Assembly: GCA_023846275.1 (NCBI GenBank)
Contig: CM043865.1
Span: 9,660,068 to 9,724,067 of the forward strand
DNA length: 64,000 bases
Origin: Vanilla planifolia
Lineage: Eukaryota > Streptophyta > Magnoliopsida > Asparagales > Orchidaceae
Direction of reading: 5' to 3'
Both the position numbers and the translations under genes were made by a program. The notes under the pieces are model-generated. The model searched no databases. It worked only from the letters and a program-made list of their open reading frames with translations, and had not been told where the DNA came from. Positions 42,955 through 54,350 of this stretch are shown here, one piece after another. Numbering within the stretch: position 1 is the stretch's first letter; every line of letters starts with the position of its first letter.

Positions 42955-43300
42955 CTCGCCAGTCCTCAAATCTATACCGGCATTTCGAAACAAATAAAAG
43001 CGTATCCCAAACCAAAGCCCCAAACAATCTTGAGGACACGGGGATATAAAGCTCGAGAAAAGCAAAAAACGAGACCTTACTTCTTCTCCTACGGAATGGA
43101 AGACGATAGGGAGCCAATGCCGAGAAATGCCTCTTCGAGAGAGACAGATCGTCCACTCCAAGTGAGACACTTCTCCCGCCGGTTGCAGAACAGGAAGTAG
43201 GCAAAACAACACTCAGTTTCCCTCTCTTACCCGGTACGTCTCTAACCCCTCTTCTCCATCCCTAATCACATAAGCTTAACAATATAAATATTGTAATTAA
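42955..43300 (-). promoter_or_regulatory. 5' untranslated region and proximal promoter of the O-fucosyltransferase gene
   Basis: Composition rises in GC and in pyrimidine (minus-strand 'ctgtctctctcgaag'), as in plant leaders. A TATA-like 'aatatttatattg' on the minus strand near 43280-43292 could set transcription to start near 43250, giving a leader of about 300 bases. A nearer 'ctttatatcc' at about 43045 is a weaker candidate. Open frames overlapping here (for example 42944-43204 minus) precede the true start and are probably leader sequence. Confidence 0.45.
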
Positions 43301-44151
43301 TGGGATAGTAGGGTAACCGCCGGGCTATTTAAATTAAAATGACTATAGCAGAATATATTATTATTAAATGCAGCGGTTATGCCGAAACTGCCAGATGGGA
43401 AAAGCAAATTATCTTTTTTTTTTTTTAAATTCCAATTATACTCAAATTTTCATTTAGTATATTAGCCTCGCCTAGCACGATAAAAGGAGACATAAGGATT
43501 GCCGTCAAACGTGTGAAGGTGCGCTAATCGGACGGTCGTGATGCCCGTTAGCCTTCAACGCTTTCCATGGAGCCATCAAGGGGCTGCCGACTTAGCCATC
43601 CATCCACTAATCCCTTGCTGCTATTTGTTAATTGAAAAATTAAAGATTTAAATATTTATTTAATTAGGACTGAATTATTTTTATATTGTAAAATGTTGTG
43701 ACTCATTTGAAAATTACTTTACGTTTGTTAATCATTAAGCTTATAATCAAATCCACTAGAAATTTTTCAAAATAGACTATTAATATAAAAAAAAACAAAT
43801 GTTACCAATAATCAAAACTCAAAAAATGATGTCATAATTGTCACTTTCAAGTCCGATCACGTCTGACTCGGGCCAATCTCAAAGGATGTTTTTTCTACAT
43901 GGTTTTAAGAAAATTACGTTGGACTTTGACTTTTTTTTTTTTTTTTAAACTAGGATTTTATTATAATTTTAGAGATATCTACTAAGCTTTAATGCTTTTC
44001 ATGATGATTTTCACTAACATATTTGTAGTATAATACTCAATTCGTAGCCATAGTGCAATAGTACTAAAAGTTGAGATGTGATAGTGCCTTTCACCTACCT
44101 TCTCTATTATATCTTGTTTTATTAACAACATCAACAATTTAAGAAGAAGAA
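43301..44151. other. Intergenic stretch, nothing recognised
   Basis: AT-rich with a short GC-richer patch at about 43450-43610. Poly-T runs at 43413 and 43933. No gene, RNA or element ends seen. Confidence 0.45.
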
Positions 44152-45315
44152 TGTAACATTCTAAATTATAAATAAAATGGAATTTTATTATTATTTAAAA
44201 TTATTGAAAATTTATAAATTTTTTGTGAATTTTAAAATTTTATTTAATTCTTTTAAAAAAGTATACATTGATAAAAAAAAAAGAATTAAGATACTTCAAA
44301 GAAGAAATATAATTTGAAAAATCAAAAAATTCTTAAAAATTATTTTAAAAAATATTAAATAGACTTAAAAATAACAAATTTTTTCATATCATAGAGGTTG
44401 TCATTATAAAATTTTCTTGATATGAAAAAAAAGATGCGACAATAAAAAAATTAAAAATCAAAGTGAATTTAAAGAAAATAATAAATTAGTTTTTATAAGA
44501 AAATTTAGATTTAAAAAATTATTAAAAATACTAAATAATGTCAAAAATATGAAAATTAACTAATGGGTAAAACTTGTCAACAGAATCATAAAAAATTAAT
44601 CGATAAATTTTTTAATATCAAATTATAAAAAAATAAAATATATTAAAATTCTTTAAGTTTTAGTTTAATTTTTATTTTTTCTAAAACCTAATCCTAACTG
44701 TGAACCAATAGAGGAAACATAATCAATGACAATTCAAATAAATGAAAAGTTATTAATAGTCAATAGATGAAGAAGCATCTAATGAAATCCCTTGAAGGGA
44801 TGTGTCGGTTTAATGGATTAGGAGTGTTTGGAAGGTGAAGTGGTGCTAATTGCTTATAAAAGGAGAAGGACTTGATGGCTATAAGTGTTTTGGAAAAATT
44901 GGGATAAAATCTTTAGCTTAACAACTAAGCTAGAGGAGAGAGAAAAAGAGACGAAAGAGAAATTAAAAAAAAAATAATTGAATAATAGGTTTAGAGAAAG
45001 AATTTGAAGAAGATTTATTCTATTGTTTGAAAGAAAAATTAAAAGTTTGTGAAAAACAATTTCATGAACTATTATAAATCCTAAGATAAAACCATTATAG
45101 AATAGACAACAAAGTAAGCTTTGTATCATAAATGTATCTAATTGATGCACTGTTATTTGATGTATAGTAAGCTTATAAGAATTAAAATTTATTTTGAAAA
45201 TTCAAAGACTGAAGTAATACTAGCTTGTATTACTATTGAATATTAATTTTCAATTTAAACATAATATTGTATTACCAGTTGATTACTTAAATTCTATTAT
45301 AATAAATATATTACA
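44152..45315 (+). mobile_element. Possible gypsy LTR (5' of a gag relic)
   Basis: Starts TGTAACATTC and could end ATATATTACA at 45315, giving short TGTAA/TTACA inverted ends. It contains a TATA-like 'gcttataaaaggagaagg' at about 44851-44868, followed by a purine-rich patch, as in transcribed LTR R/U5 regions. About 425 bases downstream a gypsy-like gag zinc-finger relic begins. I saw no clear target duplication or primer site, so the ends are tentative. Confidence 0.5.
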
Positions 45316-46100
45316 TTATCATTATTAGTTAATAGATCTAAAAGAGAAATGTTATTAAAAATTAATTATTTATTATATGGAATCAAAAAATCTTAAAAAA
45401 GATGTAAAAATAAGTCTTAGAAGAAAATAGCAAGGTATGACTTATAAATAAATAAACGCAAATGTATCTAGGGGTATTCACTTGAGATGGTAGCAATATA
45501 AAAGCAAAAATTTTACATGTTCCATTTATTAGAACTCCGTTTGGAATGTCATGTATCTCATGAAATTATCCATTATGCAGAATGAGTAGAGGTTACAAAG
45601 CAAATGGAACAAGGGTTTAAAAGATTAGAGAAAAGGAAGCTAAGAAAAGAAAAAGAATCTTCTTATCACCTACAAAAAAAGATAATAAAACATTTGAATT
45701 AGGATCATCTATTATTCAAAACAAGCTTACGTATGAGATATGTGGGAAAAATTCTAAGGGTGAATGCAAGAAAAAGTTTATTTTGTTTAAGATGAATTCA
45801 GACATTTTGCTAAGTAATACCCATGTAATTTGATCACTCAAAGTAATGCAAATGTATCTAGAGGTTCTAAAGATAAGAAGTTAGTTCCAACTTCTTAACC
45901 ACAACAAGTACAATCTTGAGCTTATGTTATCATTGAAAAGGAGGTTCCACCTTTTTTAGAAATTATCATAGATATATGCTAACGTTATTAAAATAATAGG
46001 TAAAATTATTTTGGTTATGGATCATTTACTGCATACTATATTTTTATATGATAATTGATATTCATTTTTTAAAAAACATCCATAATAATTTAATAGTGAT
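45316..46100 (+). pseudogene. Ty3-gypsy gag/protease relic
   Basis: A Lys/Glu-rich tract at about 45590-45700 precedes 'YEICGKNSKGEC' near 45733-45770, the hinge and zinc-finger lead-in of plant gypsy gag. A shifted HFAK relic of the second knuckle follows near 45802-45813. Farther on come 'AYVIIEKEVPPF' (about 45923-45958) and 'GKIILVMDHLLHTIF' (about 45995-46040), in the position of the protease 'DxGxTHSF' segment. Stops and frame changes abound. The downstream RT and integrase are not recognisable. Confidence 0.7.
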
Positions 46101-46479
46101 AGGTGTCGATAATTACAAAGAAATTTAAGAAGTTTTCAACTCCAACTCCAACTACTTGCAATCAAATTAAAGAAAATTAATAATATTTCAAGAATAGGTT
46201 GGCAAGATGATAATTAGAAGAAAAAAAAGATAATAATTTACATAGTTGACGAAACTATAATTCATTAATTTAGAAAAGAACCCTGACTATAAGAAAGTTC
46301 AAAGTAAATTAGATATTAAGGAACCTGATTAGGAGATATTTGATAAGAAAGAATGTGATGTACTTTATGGAACATAATTGGATCCAAATTAAGAGAAGAA
46401 ATCAATTAAGATTATAACAATACCACTAAAGTAATTAAGAAAATAAAAGAGATTTCTATAGAGCATTCCATACTCTTAG

Positions 46480-47259
46480 AGCTTCAAAGAGAGATAAAAA
46501 AATATTATAAAAATCATCAAAGATAAATAAATATGCTAAATGATTATTTTATGATTTTTAAAATTTTTTAATTTTTCTCAAAAACTTATACATAAAAAAA
46601 AATGAATTATGGCTCTTAAAAGGAACAAGACAAACTTAGAAAATCTAAATAAGATTTATTTGAAATCCAACGATACCAAAATTATAAAAATTGGATGTAT
46701 CTAGATGATAAAATAAAAGATAGAATGTTTGCAAAATTTTATAATTATACTAAGAAAATCAATAAAAAAATTGAAATAAATACTAGAAGATTTTGGAAAA
46801 TTATGAAGCTAGATAGGGATGTAGGGATAAAGAATCTTAGCTTACAATTGTCATGATATGAATATAAAGTGCGATGTTCATGAAATAAGAAAGCAAACAT
46901 TAACAAGTAATTATCAAATAAACAATTATCAAAATACTTAATAAAGTTAGAAAAATATTAAAAATAATTAATAAAAAGTATATCTCATTAGTAGAAATTA
47001 GTAAAAATGACCTACAAATTTTTTGAGGACAAAATTATTGAAAAAATTAAAAATTCATTAAGCTTAAATTTTAATTAAAAAATAATAATAATTCTCAACT
47101 AAGTAAACCTAATATATAATTGGCCACATCAATTAAGTAGTGATAGAAGGATTATGAGTTAATTAAGATAATTACTTTAACTAATTAATTTAAATATTAA
47201 TATTCTTGAATCTAATATATAATTTAACCCTAATTGCTCCTACAAGCATGAAGAGAAAA
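46480..47259 (+). mobile_element. Possible second worn LTR-like segment
   Basis: The run 'tttaaaattttttaattttt' through 'cttatacat', with an A-run and 'gaattatgg' after it, parallels 44230-44320 ('tttaaaattttatttaattc', 'gtatacattgat', A-run, 'gaattaagata'). This suggests a second copy of the LTR-like block downstream of the gag relic. Ends cannot be fixed and divergence is high. Confidence 0.35.
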
Positions 47260-48100
47260 CACAAAGGCATTGACAGGAAAGGAGAAATGCCAAAAGAGGA
47301 CAGAGTAGTGCTCAAACAATGCTCAAGAAAGGGGGGCAAGTGTTAGAGCCAATGAGGAAGCCAAGCAATGGGGAGATGAGAGGTAAATTACACAAGGTTC
47401 AAAAATTGAAAATTAGTTGCTAATCATATGAAGTAGAGAGAAAGAGAGAAGAAGGGTTCGCATTGGAAGAGAAAAGGAAAATGAATTGTTTAGGGAGAGG
47501 AAGAAGGGTAGATAAGGAGTGTCATTAAGAAAAGAAGAAAAAAGTGGAGAGAAGTTACTTCAAAAGGAGAGAGTCTCTAGTTATAGAAGACAGAGGAAGA
47601 GAGCTTCAAGAAGGGAAAGAGAAATAAAAGGTGAGAGAAGCATTGTTGAGGAGAAAAGAGAACTTGAAGTGAGACAAAGAAAGAGGAAAGAAAAGAAAGC
47701 ACCTACCTAAAGAGAGAGAGAGAAGAGAGATGAGTGCCAGTATCAAGAGAAAAATGAAAACAAAAGAGAGAATATTGAGATAATAAGAGAAGAAAAAGGA
47801 AAGACCACACACCAGAGAGAGAAAAAGAAAAAGAGAGAGATAGGGAATCATGATAATGGAAAAAATAAAAATGGTAAGAAAGGGAGAGGAGCAAATGTTA
47901 CTAGGATTTTTTAAAAAAAATTAAGAAGATTAGCTAAAACATGAAAGAAAGAGAAAAAATTTTGAGGTTATCATGCAAGAGAGAAAAAAAACAAAGAGAG
48001 AAAACTATTATTTTGGAAAAACAATAAAGGAATTGGAGAAAATCCAATAGCAACCAAACAAGCAAAGAAGTGGAAAGAAAAAAAAAATCAAATTCATGAA
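47260..48100 (+). repeat. Long purine-rich tract
   Basis: For about 800 bases the plus strand is dominated by A and G ('agagagagagaagagagatg', 'gaaaaagaaaaagagagaga'). Frames on both strands look open only because of this bias (Glu/Lys/Arg-rich on plus, Ser/Leu/Phe-rich on minus). The short A/G-rich patch inside the LTR-like block at 44.93-45.01 kb suggests an origin in transcribed gypsy LTR sequence. Confidence 0.75.
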
Positions 48101-49342
48101 GGGTTCACATATGAAAACAAAATTTGTTTTGGTATAATTACTACATAAAAATCAAAGTAAATATCGTTGTGCAATATAAGTGTAATGTTTGATAGTTGCC
48201 ATCATTTACTTTAAATGAAAGGATTTTGATTAAATGATTTATTAAAAAAAACAAAGGTATATTTGTTATAATTGATCTGTTGCAAAGGTTTTAAAATTTT
48301 GAGAAAATTTTACATTTACATGTTGTGAAATGTGGTGCTTACTAACATATGAGCATGAAATTTTAGGAGCATGATATTTTACCTAGAATAATTTCCTTAT
48401 TTTGTATAATAGATCATGCATAAAATACCTAGTTGCATGGAACTAAGATAAAGGGAAAAAATTAATTGTCTAAGTGTATTAACCCCTTTTTTTGTGTGAT
48501 CAAACTTAATTATATGAAATAAGATCAAAACAATGAAAAAACAATAAAGATTATTCAAAGAAATGAGACAATTAAATTCTTAATAGTCATTGTAATCTCA
48601 AAAATAGCGTATCTTATATATTAGGAAATGACCCAATAATATAACTTAATTATGGAGATTAATGATTGTATATCTCATATAAAAAAAATTTAATAATGTA
48701 AACTAATAATAAAAATAAATGATTGAGTATAACTCATTCTGAGGAATGATTTAAAGGTGTAGACCTAAAAGATCTAAAAGAAAAAAATGTCAAAAAAATA
48801 AAAATAAAAGGCCATGGATTCTAAAAAAAAGAATTTAAAAAGGGGTCAATATGATGAAATAGGATAAAAAAAGTTTAACCAAAAAGGTAGGAAGCTTTGC
48901 ATGGGTGCATAATTTTTTTTTTATTTAGTTCTTAATTTATATGAAACATTTGCTACTTGGATGTTAGTATGCATCATGAACATAATATATCGTAATAGTT
49001 TGTATTTATATTATATAACATTTGCCCATGAAGCTTGTACGGTAGCTTAACCAATTTTTTTCTTTATCGTTTACAAGAACTCCGGATGCATTATACAAGA
49101 GCATAAAAAGGAGTGAATAGAGAAACTATATTTTAGTTCTTTAACAATTAATATTTTAACATCATGAATTAGGATATAATTTTAGTAATATTAGAAGTCC
49201 ATGCATCAACTAAACTAGTTTGTTTTTTTTAAAGTTAAACTACTAGTATTATTTTCATTACATATTAATGTAAAACTACATATTTAGTTGTCAAAGAAAA
49301 ATATTATTAGATTTGTTTTTATAATTTTTATAATCTAATAAA

Positions 49343-49381
<39 letters not shown>

Positions 49382-51930
49382 GCTTTCAAAAAAAGATTTC
49401 AAAAAAAAATATACATGTTTTAAAAATTAAAAAATATATATATTTTTTAAAACAAAAGAATAACAAAAAAAGAAAATTTAGTGGCGACAATTCCAAATGA
49501 GGAATCAGGATACTATATTAGCTCATTCCCTTATCTGTGCAAACCTTAGAAACATCTGGTGTCATATATCAAATATCTTTTAAACTTCTATCTTTTACCC
49601 TTTTTTATTAGCTGCATGTTATATGTTCCACTAACATGATCCTTTACATCTTATGCATTGTCATAAATAATTAGATATTCCATATAACCAAAGAACATGT
49701 AGGACTCAAGATAATAAAAAAAATAATTAGTAAATACTCAATCATATCATTAAATTAAACATTAACCTAACCAATAAGTTTAAAATTACCTCTTATGTAA
49801 ATGGCATAATACAAGTATCAAACAAATGCATACTATAATTATGTAGCATATCTATCTCAATTATTATAATAGTCTCTCATTTTATTTCTTTTTCCTATTC
49901 ATTATAGATTTTTCGTATTTGTATTTTGTTAATTTTTTATTTCATGTATATGTTATGAGTTATACTAAGTCTAAACATTTTCTCATAGCTTCCTTGATGT
50001 TTATCAAGTTTCTATTTCATTGTTTGAATACCACTAACCCTTAGTATTGGCATTCTTAACCTCATATTGGATAATATATGACCCATCAGACCATCTAATC
50101 TATCATATTAAATCATCTGATCTATTATACATTCTCTCTTTAGATCATCATCGAAATGTTCATTCATCTATCAAATTGTTTAAAAATTGTTAGAAGATCA
50201 TCAAAATGTCGTTGGACATCAAATAAAGATTCAAGACTAATTATATGAAAATTATAAGATTATCTGATACCCACACTATGTTGTCCAATTAGTGTCCAAC
50301 AAATGTCAAATCATTGAGTCATTTATTGACCCCATCAAATTGTCTAATTCCTCATTGAACCATGCATCCATCATTATATCTCTTTATTATACCTATTTTA
50401 GACAATTAAATACATTAATCGAACTATCAAATAAACACTTAAAATGATGAGATCCATTCTTGCAAATTCCAATATTTTCTTAGTTCCCTTCTTAATGTTT
50501 CTATTACTCACTAAGATCCCATTCTTACCAAAGCCTCTCCTGTAACCCTTGCATACTCTTAACTTGAAATTCCACTAATTTACTACAAAAACACTTCAAG
50601 TTTGCAAAGGAAGCTCTCTTTCCTCTCTTGCATTTTGCAAGGGTTTCTTTTTTTAATTTCTCTCAACGAACAAGCATCCAATCACAATTTCACAACACTC
50701 AACACACCTCTCTCCTTTGAATCGAAAAATGGGTTTTAGGGGTTTTAGAGGATGAATCAAAGAATCAATTATTAAAGAATTAATTGTCCCTGTGATTGAA
50801 AATTTATAAGGATTTATTTTCTCTGAAGTTTTCATTCTATATGATTTTCAAACTTTGTTAAACAAATTTTTAAAATTATTACTCTATTTTTTATACTTAT
50901 TTCATAATTTTTTTAACTCCATTAGATATTTTCAATAATTATTTTAATATGATCTTTTGTTTTATAATCAAGTCACATTCAACTCTAAAAAAATTATTAT
51001 TATTAAATTTTTAATATTTCATTCTTTTATGTTTAATGTTTGCCTCGCTTCTTTAAGAAGTTGTACTATACCATAGTCATTACAACTCATTACCAAAATA
51101 TTCAACTATGAGTTTATAAAAATATATAAAAATTTCAATATAATTTATCTACTAACCTTTTATTATATTATAATTAAGCCTCATGGATTGCTAAAATCAT
51201 AATTTTAAACCACAAATGACAAATGCTTGTGTTACTTTTAGAAGGCAACGTATGTTAAATTGGGCAAACAACTAATATTTTTAACAGACTATCATCCTTA
51301 AATGCACAAAGAGATTGAGATGTTAAACATTGAGTACTCACCACACTCCGTTCTGCATGATACTTAATATAGTTTTGTCAATACTTATCAATTTTTCATA
51401 AAGATTATCATTTTTCAATCATGGAAGACTTCTCCATTATAGAAGCTTCAAAATCAATAATAAATATGCCATTCTTATTCATGATAAGAATGACTAATAA
51501 TAGAATAATCGATATAATGTATAAGACTAAACAAATATAGAAAATGGGCAAGAATAGATAAGTAAGAATAAAGAAGAACTAGAATATAACCTTGTAATTT
51601 GGAGAGTTAGGAGAGTTAGGTGAAAAAGAGAGAAAAAAAATAATAATAAAATTAGAAATGTTGGCAAACATGGGTTCGAAAAAAGATTTAACAGGATGTA
51701 TAAGACTTTTTTTGGGAGAAGCTTGAAGGGAAACATAATATTAAATATAAAAGAAATTTATGCTAAATTGATATTTAATGTAGTTGCTTTCAAACAAAAG
51801 CTATTATGTTGTAACGTTGTGATGTTCCTTATTAAAGACATTTGCTTTGTTTATTATGTTAATCAATTTAATAATAAGTATTAACTACTAAGCAAAGCAA
51901 TGATTCGTAAGTAGTTAGAAAAATGAAATA
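48101..51930. other. AT-rich intergenic stretch, no gene recognised
   Basis: Apart from the (TG)n(TA)n tract at 49343-49380 I see no feature. 50050-50460 contains repeated 'atcatctgat'/'ccatctaatc' phrases and 50580-50720 is somewhat pyrimidine-rich. Neither is assignable. Confidence 0.45.
49343..49380. repeat. Compound (TG)9(TA)10 microsatellite
   Basis: TG repeats at 49343-49360 pass directly into TA repeats at 49361-49380. Confidence 0.97.
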
Positions 51931-51939
51931 ATAACACTT

Positions 51940-52464
51940 GGAACAGAAAATCCGCGATGGCTCGTTCTTGACTCAAAAAGGGTGGCTGGTGGCAACGGGA
52001 ATGCACTAGAAATGGTCATCAGGTAAGGGGAGGCTCACGAGGGTTAGAGATTGGTGGCGGTAAGCGAAGCTCGACGGCCGCAAGAGAGAATGTGCCTCCT
52101 TGGATCGGCGGCAGTATCACCAAGGATGCAATCGGGATACAGATGCATACTCGCCAATAGGTCTCGAGTAAAGATCGAACGGTGGAGACGATGATGTTGC
52201 ACGAGAATAGTGAGGGTTTTCCGGATTGTCTGGGTGGTGGGCAGTGGTTTGCTCAGGGGATCGTCGACAAGGGCCTTTGTGAAAGCGATAAGAGTGAGAA
52301 AGCAACGTCAAAGTTTCGATGGAGAGGAAAGAGAATGCAGCATAGAATGGAACGCATAGCCATATGGGCGACTGGCATTAGAGATCACTAGCGCTGGTTG
52401 GAATGGATGGAGACGATGATGCAGCGAGAAAATCTAGGTTGTGGTCCACTTGAGATGAAGGCAA
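51940..52464. other. GC-rich island flanking the copia element, unassigned
   Basis: Markedly GC-richer than its surroundings. The phrase 'tggagacgatgatg' occurs at 52183-52196 and 52408-52421, the second followed by a worn continuation, so a 225-base internal duplication is possible. The minus strand is C-rich, as in some retroelement leaders. The open frames here (52117-52311 minus, 52182-52391 plus) match nothing I know. The copia element inserted at its right edge. Confidence 0.45.
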
Positions 52465-52686
52465 TGTTAGAGATTGATTCAAAACAGACTTTGCATAATT
52501 TCAGCTGAGTTAGTGGGTTAGTGGTTTGGCTTATTTAGTGGAGTAGTGGAACTTTGTTAGGCAGTGTATCAAGCTATCTAAGTATGTAATTTGGTGTGAT
52601 TAATTAATGAAAATTTGCCGTTTTCCTTTTCCCTGGTAACGCAACCAGCAAAGTGCACTGTTTTTCCTTCTCCTTTCTCTCCAACA
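52465..52686 (+). repeat. Copia 5' LTR (222 bp)
   Basis: Begins TGTTAGAGATTGATTC and ends CTCCAACA. Shares nearly all its sequence with 56610-56834. It is short for a copia LTR. I see no convincing TATA box; 'aattaattaatgaaaat' near 52596 is the nearest AT-rich candidate. Confidence 0.95.
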
Positions 52687-52689
52687 AAC

Positions 52690-52702
52690 TGGTATCAAAG
52701 AC
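52690..52702 (+). other. Primer-binding site (initiator Met tRNA type)
   Basis: TGGTATCAAAGAC lies three bases after the LTR. It closely matches TGGTATCAGAGC, the complement of the 3' end of plant initiator methionine tRNA, used by most plant copia elements. Confidence 0.9.
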
Positions 52703-52768
52703 AGGCCACGATAGAAGGAAGAAGCAGAGAAACGAAGTGGATCTTCAAGTCTCTTGGGCAAAGAGAGA

Positions 52769-52905
52769 CAGACAACGACCGCATCTACGTAAACGTAAAC
52801 GTGGGCAAGGGAGAAGTTACTGTCAACACCGGTAAGGGAACCAGCATCAACGTCGGCCACGGCAGTGTCAGCGTGAACGTAAAACCCAAAGAGAAAGGAA
52901 GCTAA
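52769..52905 (+). other. Leader segment resembling a BURP-protein (RD22-like) repeat
   Basis: In the frame ending at the TAA of 52903-52905 the translation includes 'GKGEVTVNTGKGTSINVG' followed by 'HGSVSVNVKPKEKG'. Alternating Gly-Lys-Gly with TVN/VNV/VSV turns is typical of the repeat region before the BURP domain in RD22-like plant cell-wall proteins. The frame differs from gag (start 52931). It lies between the PBS and gag, where copia elements normally have only untranslated leader, so capture of a host fragment is possible. Only about 40 codons are present, so chance or an element-specific leader cannot be excluded. Confidence 0.5.
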
Positions 52906-52930
52906 GGGAATTTGATTACGCAAGGAAGCA

Positions 52931-53720
52931 ATGGCAGATACAGCGACAAACAGCGTGTCCTCACCAGCAATTCCATTCTTCAAAGGCGAAAATTATGAGT
53001 TCTGGAGCATTAAAATGAAAACCCTGTTTAAGTCACAGGGTTTGTGGGATCTGGTAGAAAAGGGTGTTCCTGATCTAGACACCAATCCGCACGATACGTA
53101 GAAGAATGATGCGAAGGCGCTGTACATCATTCAGCAAGCGATACATGAGATAATTTTCTCCAAAATCGCAGCAGCCAACTCAGCAAATGAAACTTGGACC
53201 ACTCTGAAAACAGCATTTCAAGGGAGTTCAAGGATGATTGCAATCAAATTGTAGGGACTATGCAGAGATTTTGAAACCATCTTCATGAAGCAAGGTGAGA
53301 CAATTCAAGATTTTCTATCAAGAACGTCAGGTGTCGTTAATCAAATTCGGGCCTATGGAGAGAAAATTACAGAGCAAACCGTGGTGGCAAAAATTCTGAG
53401 AAGCCTGATGCCAAAGTTTGATCACTTGGTGGCTGCAATTAAGGAATCGAAGGACCTTGCGACGTACACCTTTGATGAACTCATGGGATCGTTGCAAACG
53501 CACGAGTCTCGGCTCAACAGAACCGAAGAGAAGAAAGACACAAAAGCTTTCTACACAAAAGGAGACATCTTGGGTGGCAGAGCATACAACAGTGTGCGAG
53601 AAAGAGGCAGAGGAAATACAAGCCAACGTGGAAGAGGAGGAAGAGGACAGGGACGGTCAGCCGAGAAAAGACAGCAATTTGTCGAGAATAAACAACAATT
53701 TGATGGACAATCGAAAAAAA
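52931..53720 (+). pseudogene. Copia gag pseudogene
   Basis: The ATG at 52931 opens a frame with the UBN2-type gag core: 'FFKGENYEFWSIKMKTLF', then 'WTTLKTAFQGSSR', then 'QDFLSRTSGVVNQIRAYG', then 'TYTFDELMGSLQTHESRLN', then an Arg/Gly-rich tail. TAG stops interrupt it at 53099-53101 and 53252-53254. The seven-A run at 53714-53720 marks the frameshift into the zinc-knuckle frame. In intact elements this protein forms the virus-like particle. Confidence 0.92.
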
Positions 53721-53880
53721 TGTCAAATGTTTCTACTGTCACAGGTCTGGTCACATGCAGGCCGAATGATATAAAAAGCAAAGAGATGAACCAAAGAAAA
53801 ATGTCGAATGCTACTACTATCACAAGTATGGGCACGTGCAGCCTGATTGTTACAAGAAGCAAAGAGACGAAGGGCAGGCC
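53721..53880 (+). pseudogene. Duplicated CCHC zinc knuckle of gag
   Basis: Two successive, similar knuckles follow the frameshift. The first is 'KCFYCHRSGHMQAE' (53721-53762), and the codon of its last cysteine is TGA at 53763-53765. The second is 'CYYYHKYGHVQPDCYK' (53811-53858), with its second cysteine replaced by Tyr. The DNA of the two copies aligns over about 90 bases, pointing to a local tandem duplication. Confidence 0.75.
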
Positions 53881-54350
53881 AGTTTTGTAGAAGAAAGAAA
53901 TGATCAATCGAAATTGTTCATGGCTAGAACCGAGGAGAATTTAGATGTCAGCAAAATATGTTTTTTGGATAACGGCTGTTCCAATTACATGACAGGCTTC
54001 AAGCACCTATTCAATCAACTAGATGAGACCCACAAATTGAAGGTTAAGTTGGGAGATGATAAGGTAATTCAAGTAGAAGGTAAAAGAACAATAGCAGTTC
54101 AAACCAGTCAGCACAACACAACGTTCTTGTATAATGTTTATTTCGTTCCCCAACTAACACATAATTTATTGAGTATTAGATAGTTGATTGAAAGTAGTTA
54201 TTCTGTCATTTTTGAAGAGAAGAAGTGCACGATTACTGACAAGGCCACACAACAGATCATGACTGTAGTAGAGATGACAACAAACTATTTCCTTTGGAGA
54301 TGTCAAGTGTAGAGGAGAAGGTGATGGCTGTCAAATTGTCAAACCTGAGT
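53881..54350 (+). pseudogene. Copia protease relic
   Basis: The frame through 54183 contains 'ICFLDNGCSNYMTG', the copia aspartic-protease active site, with the usual D-S/T-G changed to D-N-G. 'GKRTIAVQT' and 'NVYFVPQLTHNLLSI' follow in the family's order. A TAG at 54181-54183 ends the frame, and the stretch to 54350 is out of frame. Confidence 0.85.

Noticed and set aside
42637..43212. A 191-codon minus-strand frame as a separate gene
   Set aside because: It contains the first exon of the O-fucosyltransferase (from the ATG at 42954), extended upstream into the leader and downstream past the splice donor at 42662.
47519..47894. Charged (plus) and Leu/Ser/Phe-rich (minus) open frames
   Set aside because: They are products of the purine-rich tract; such bias removes stops in several frames at once.
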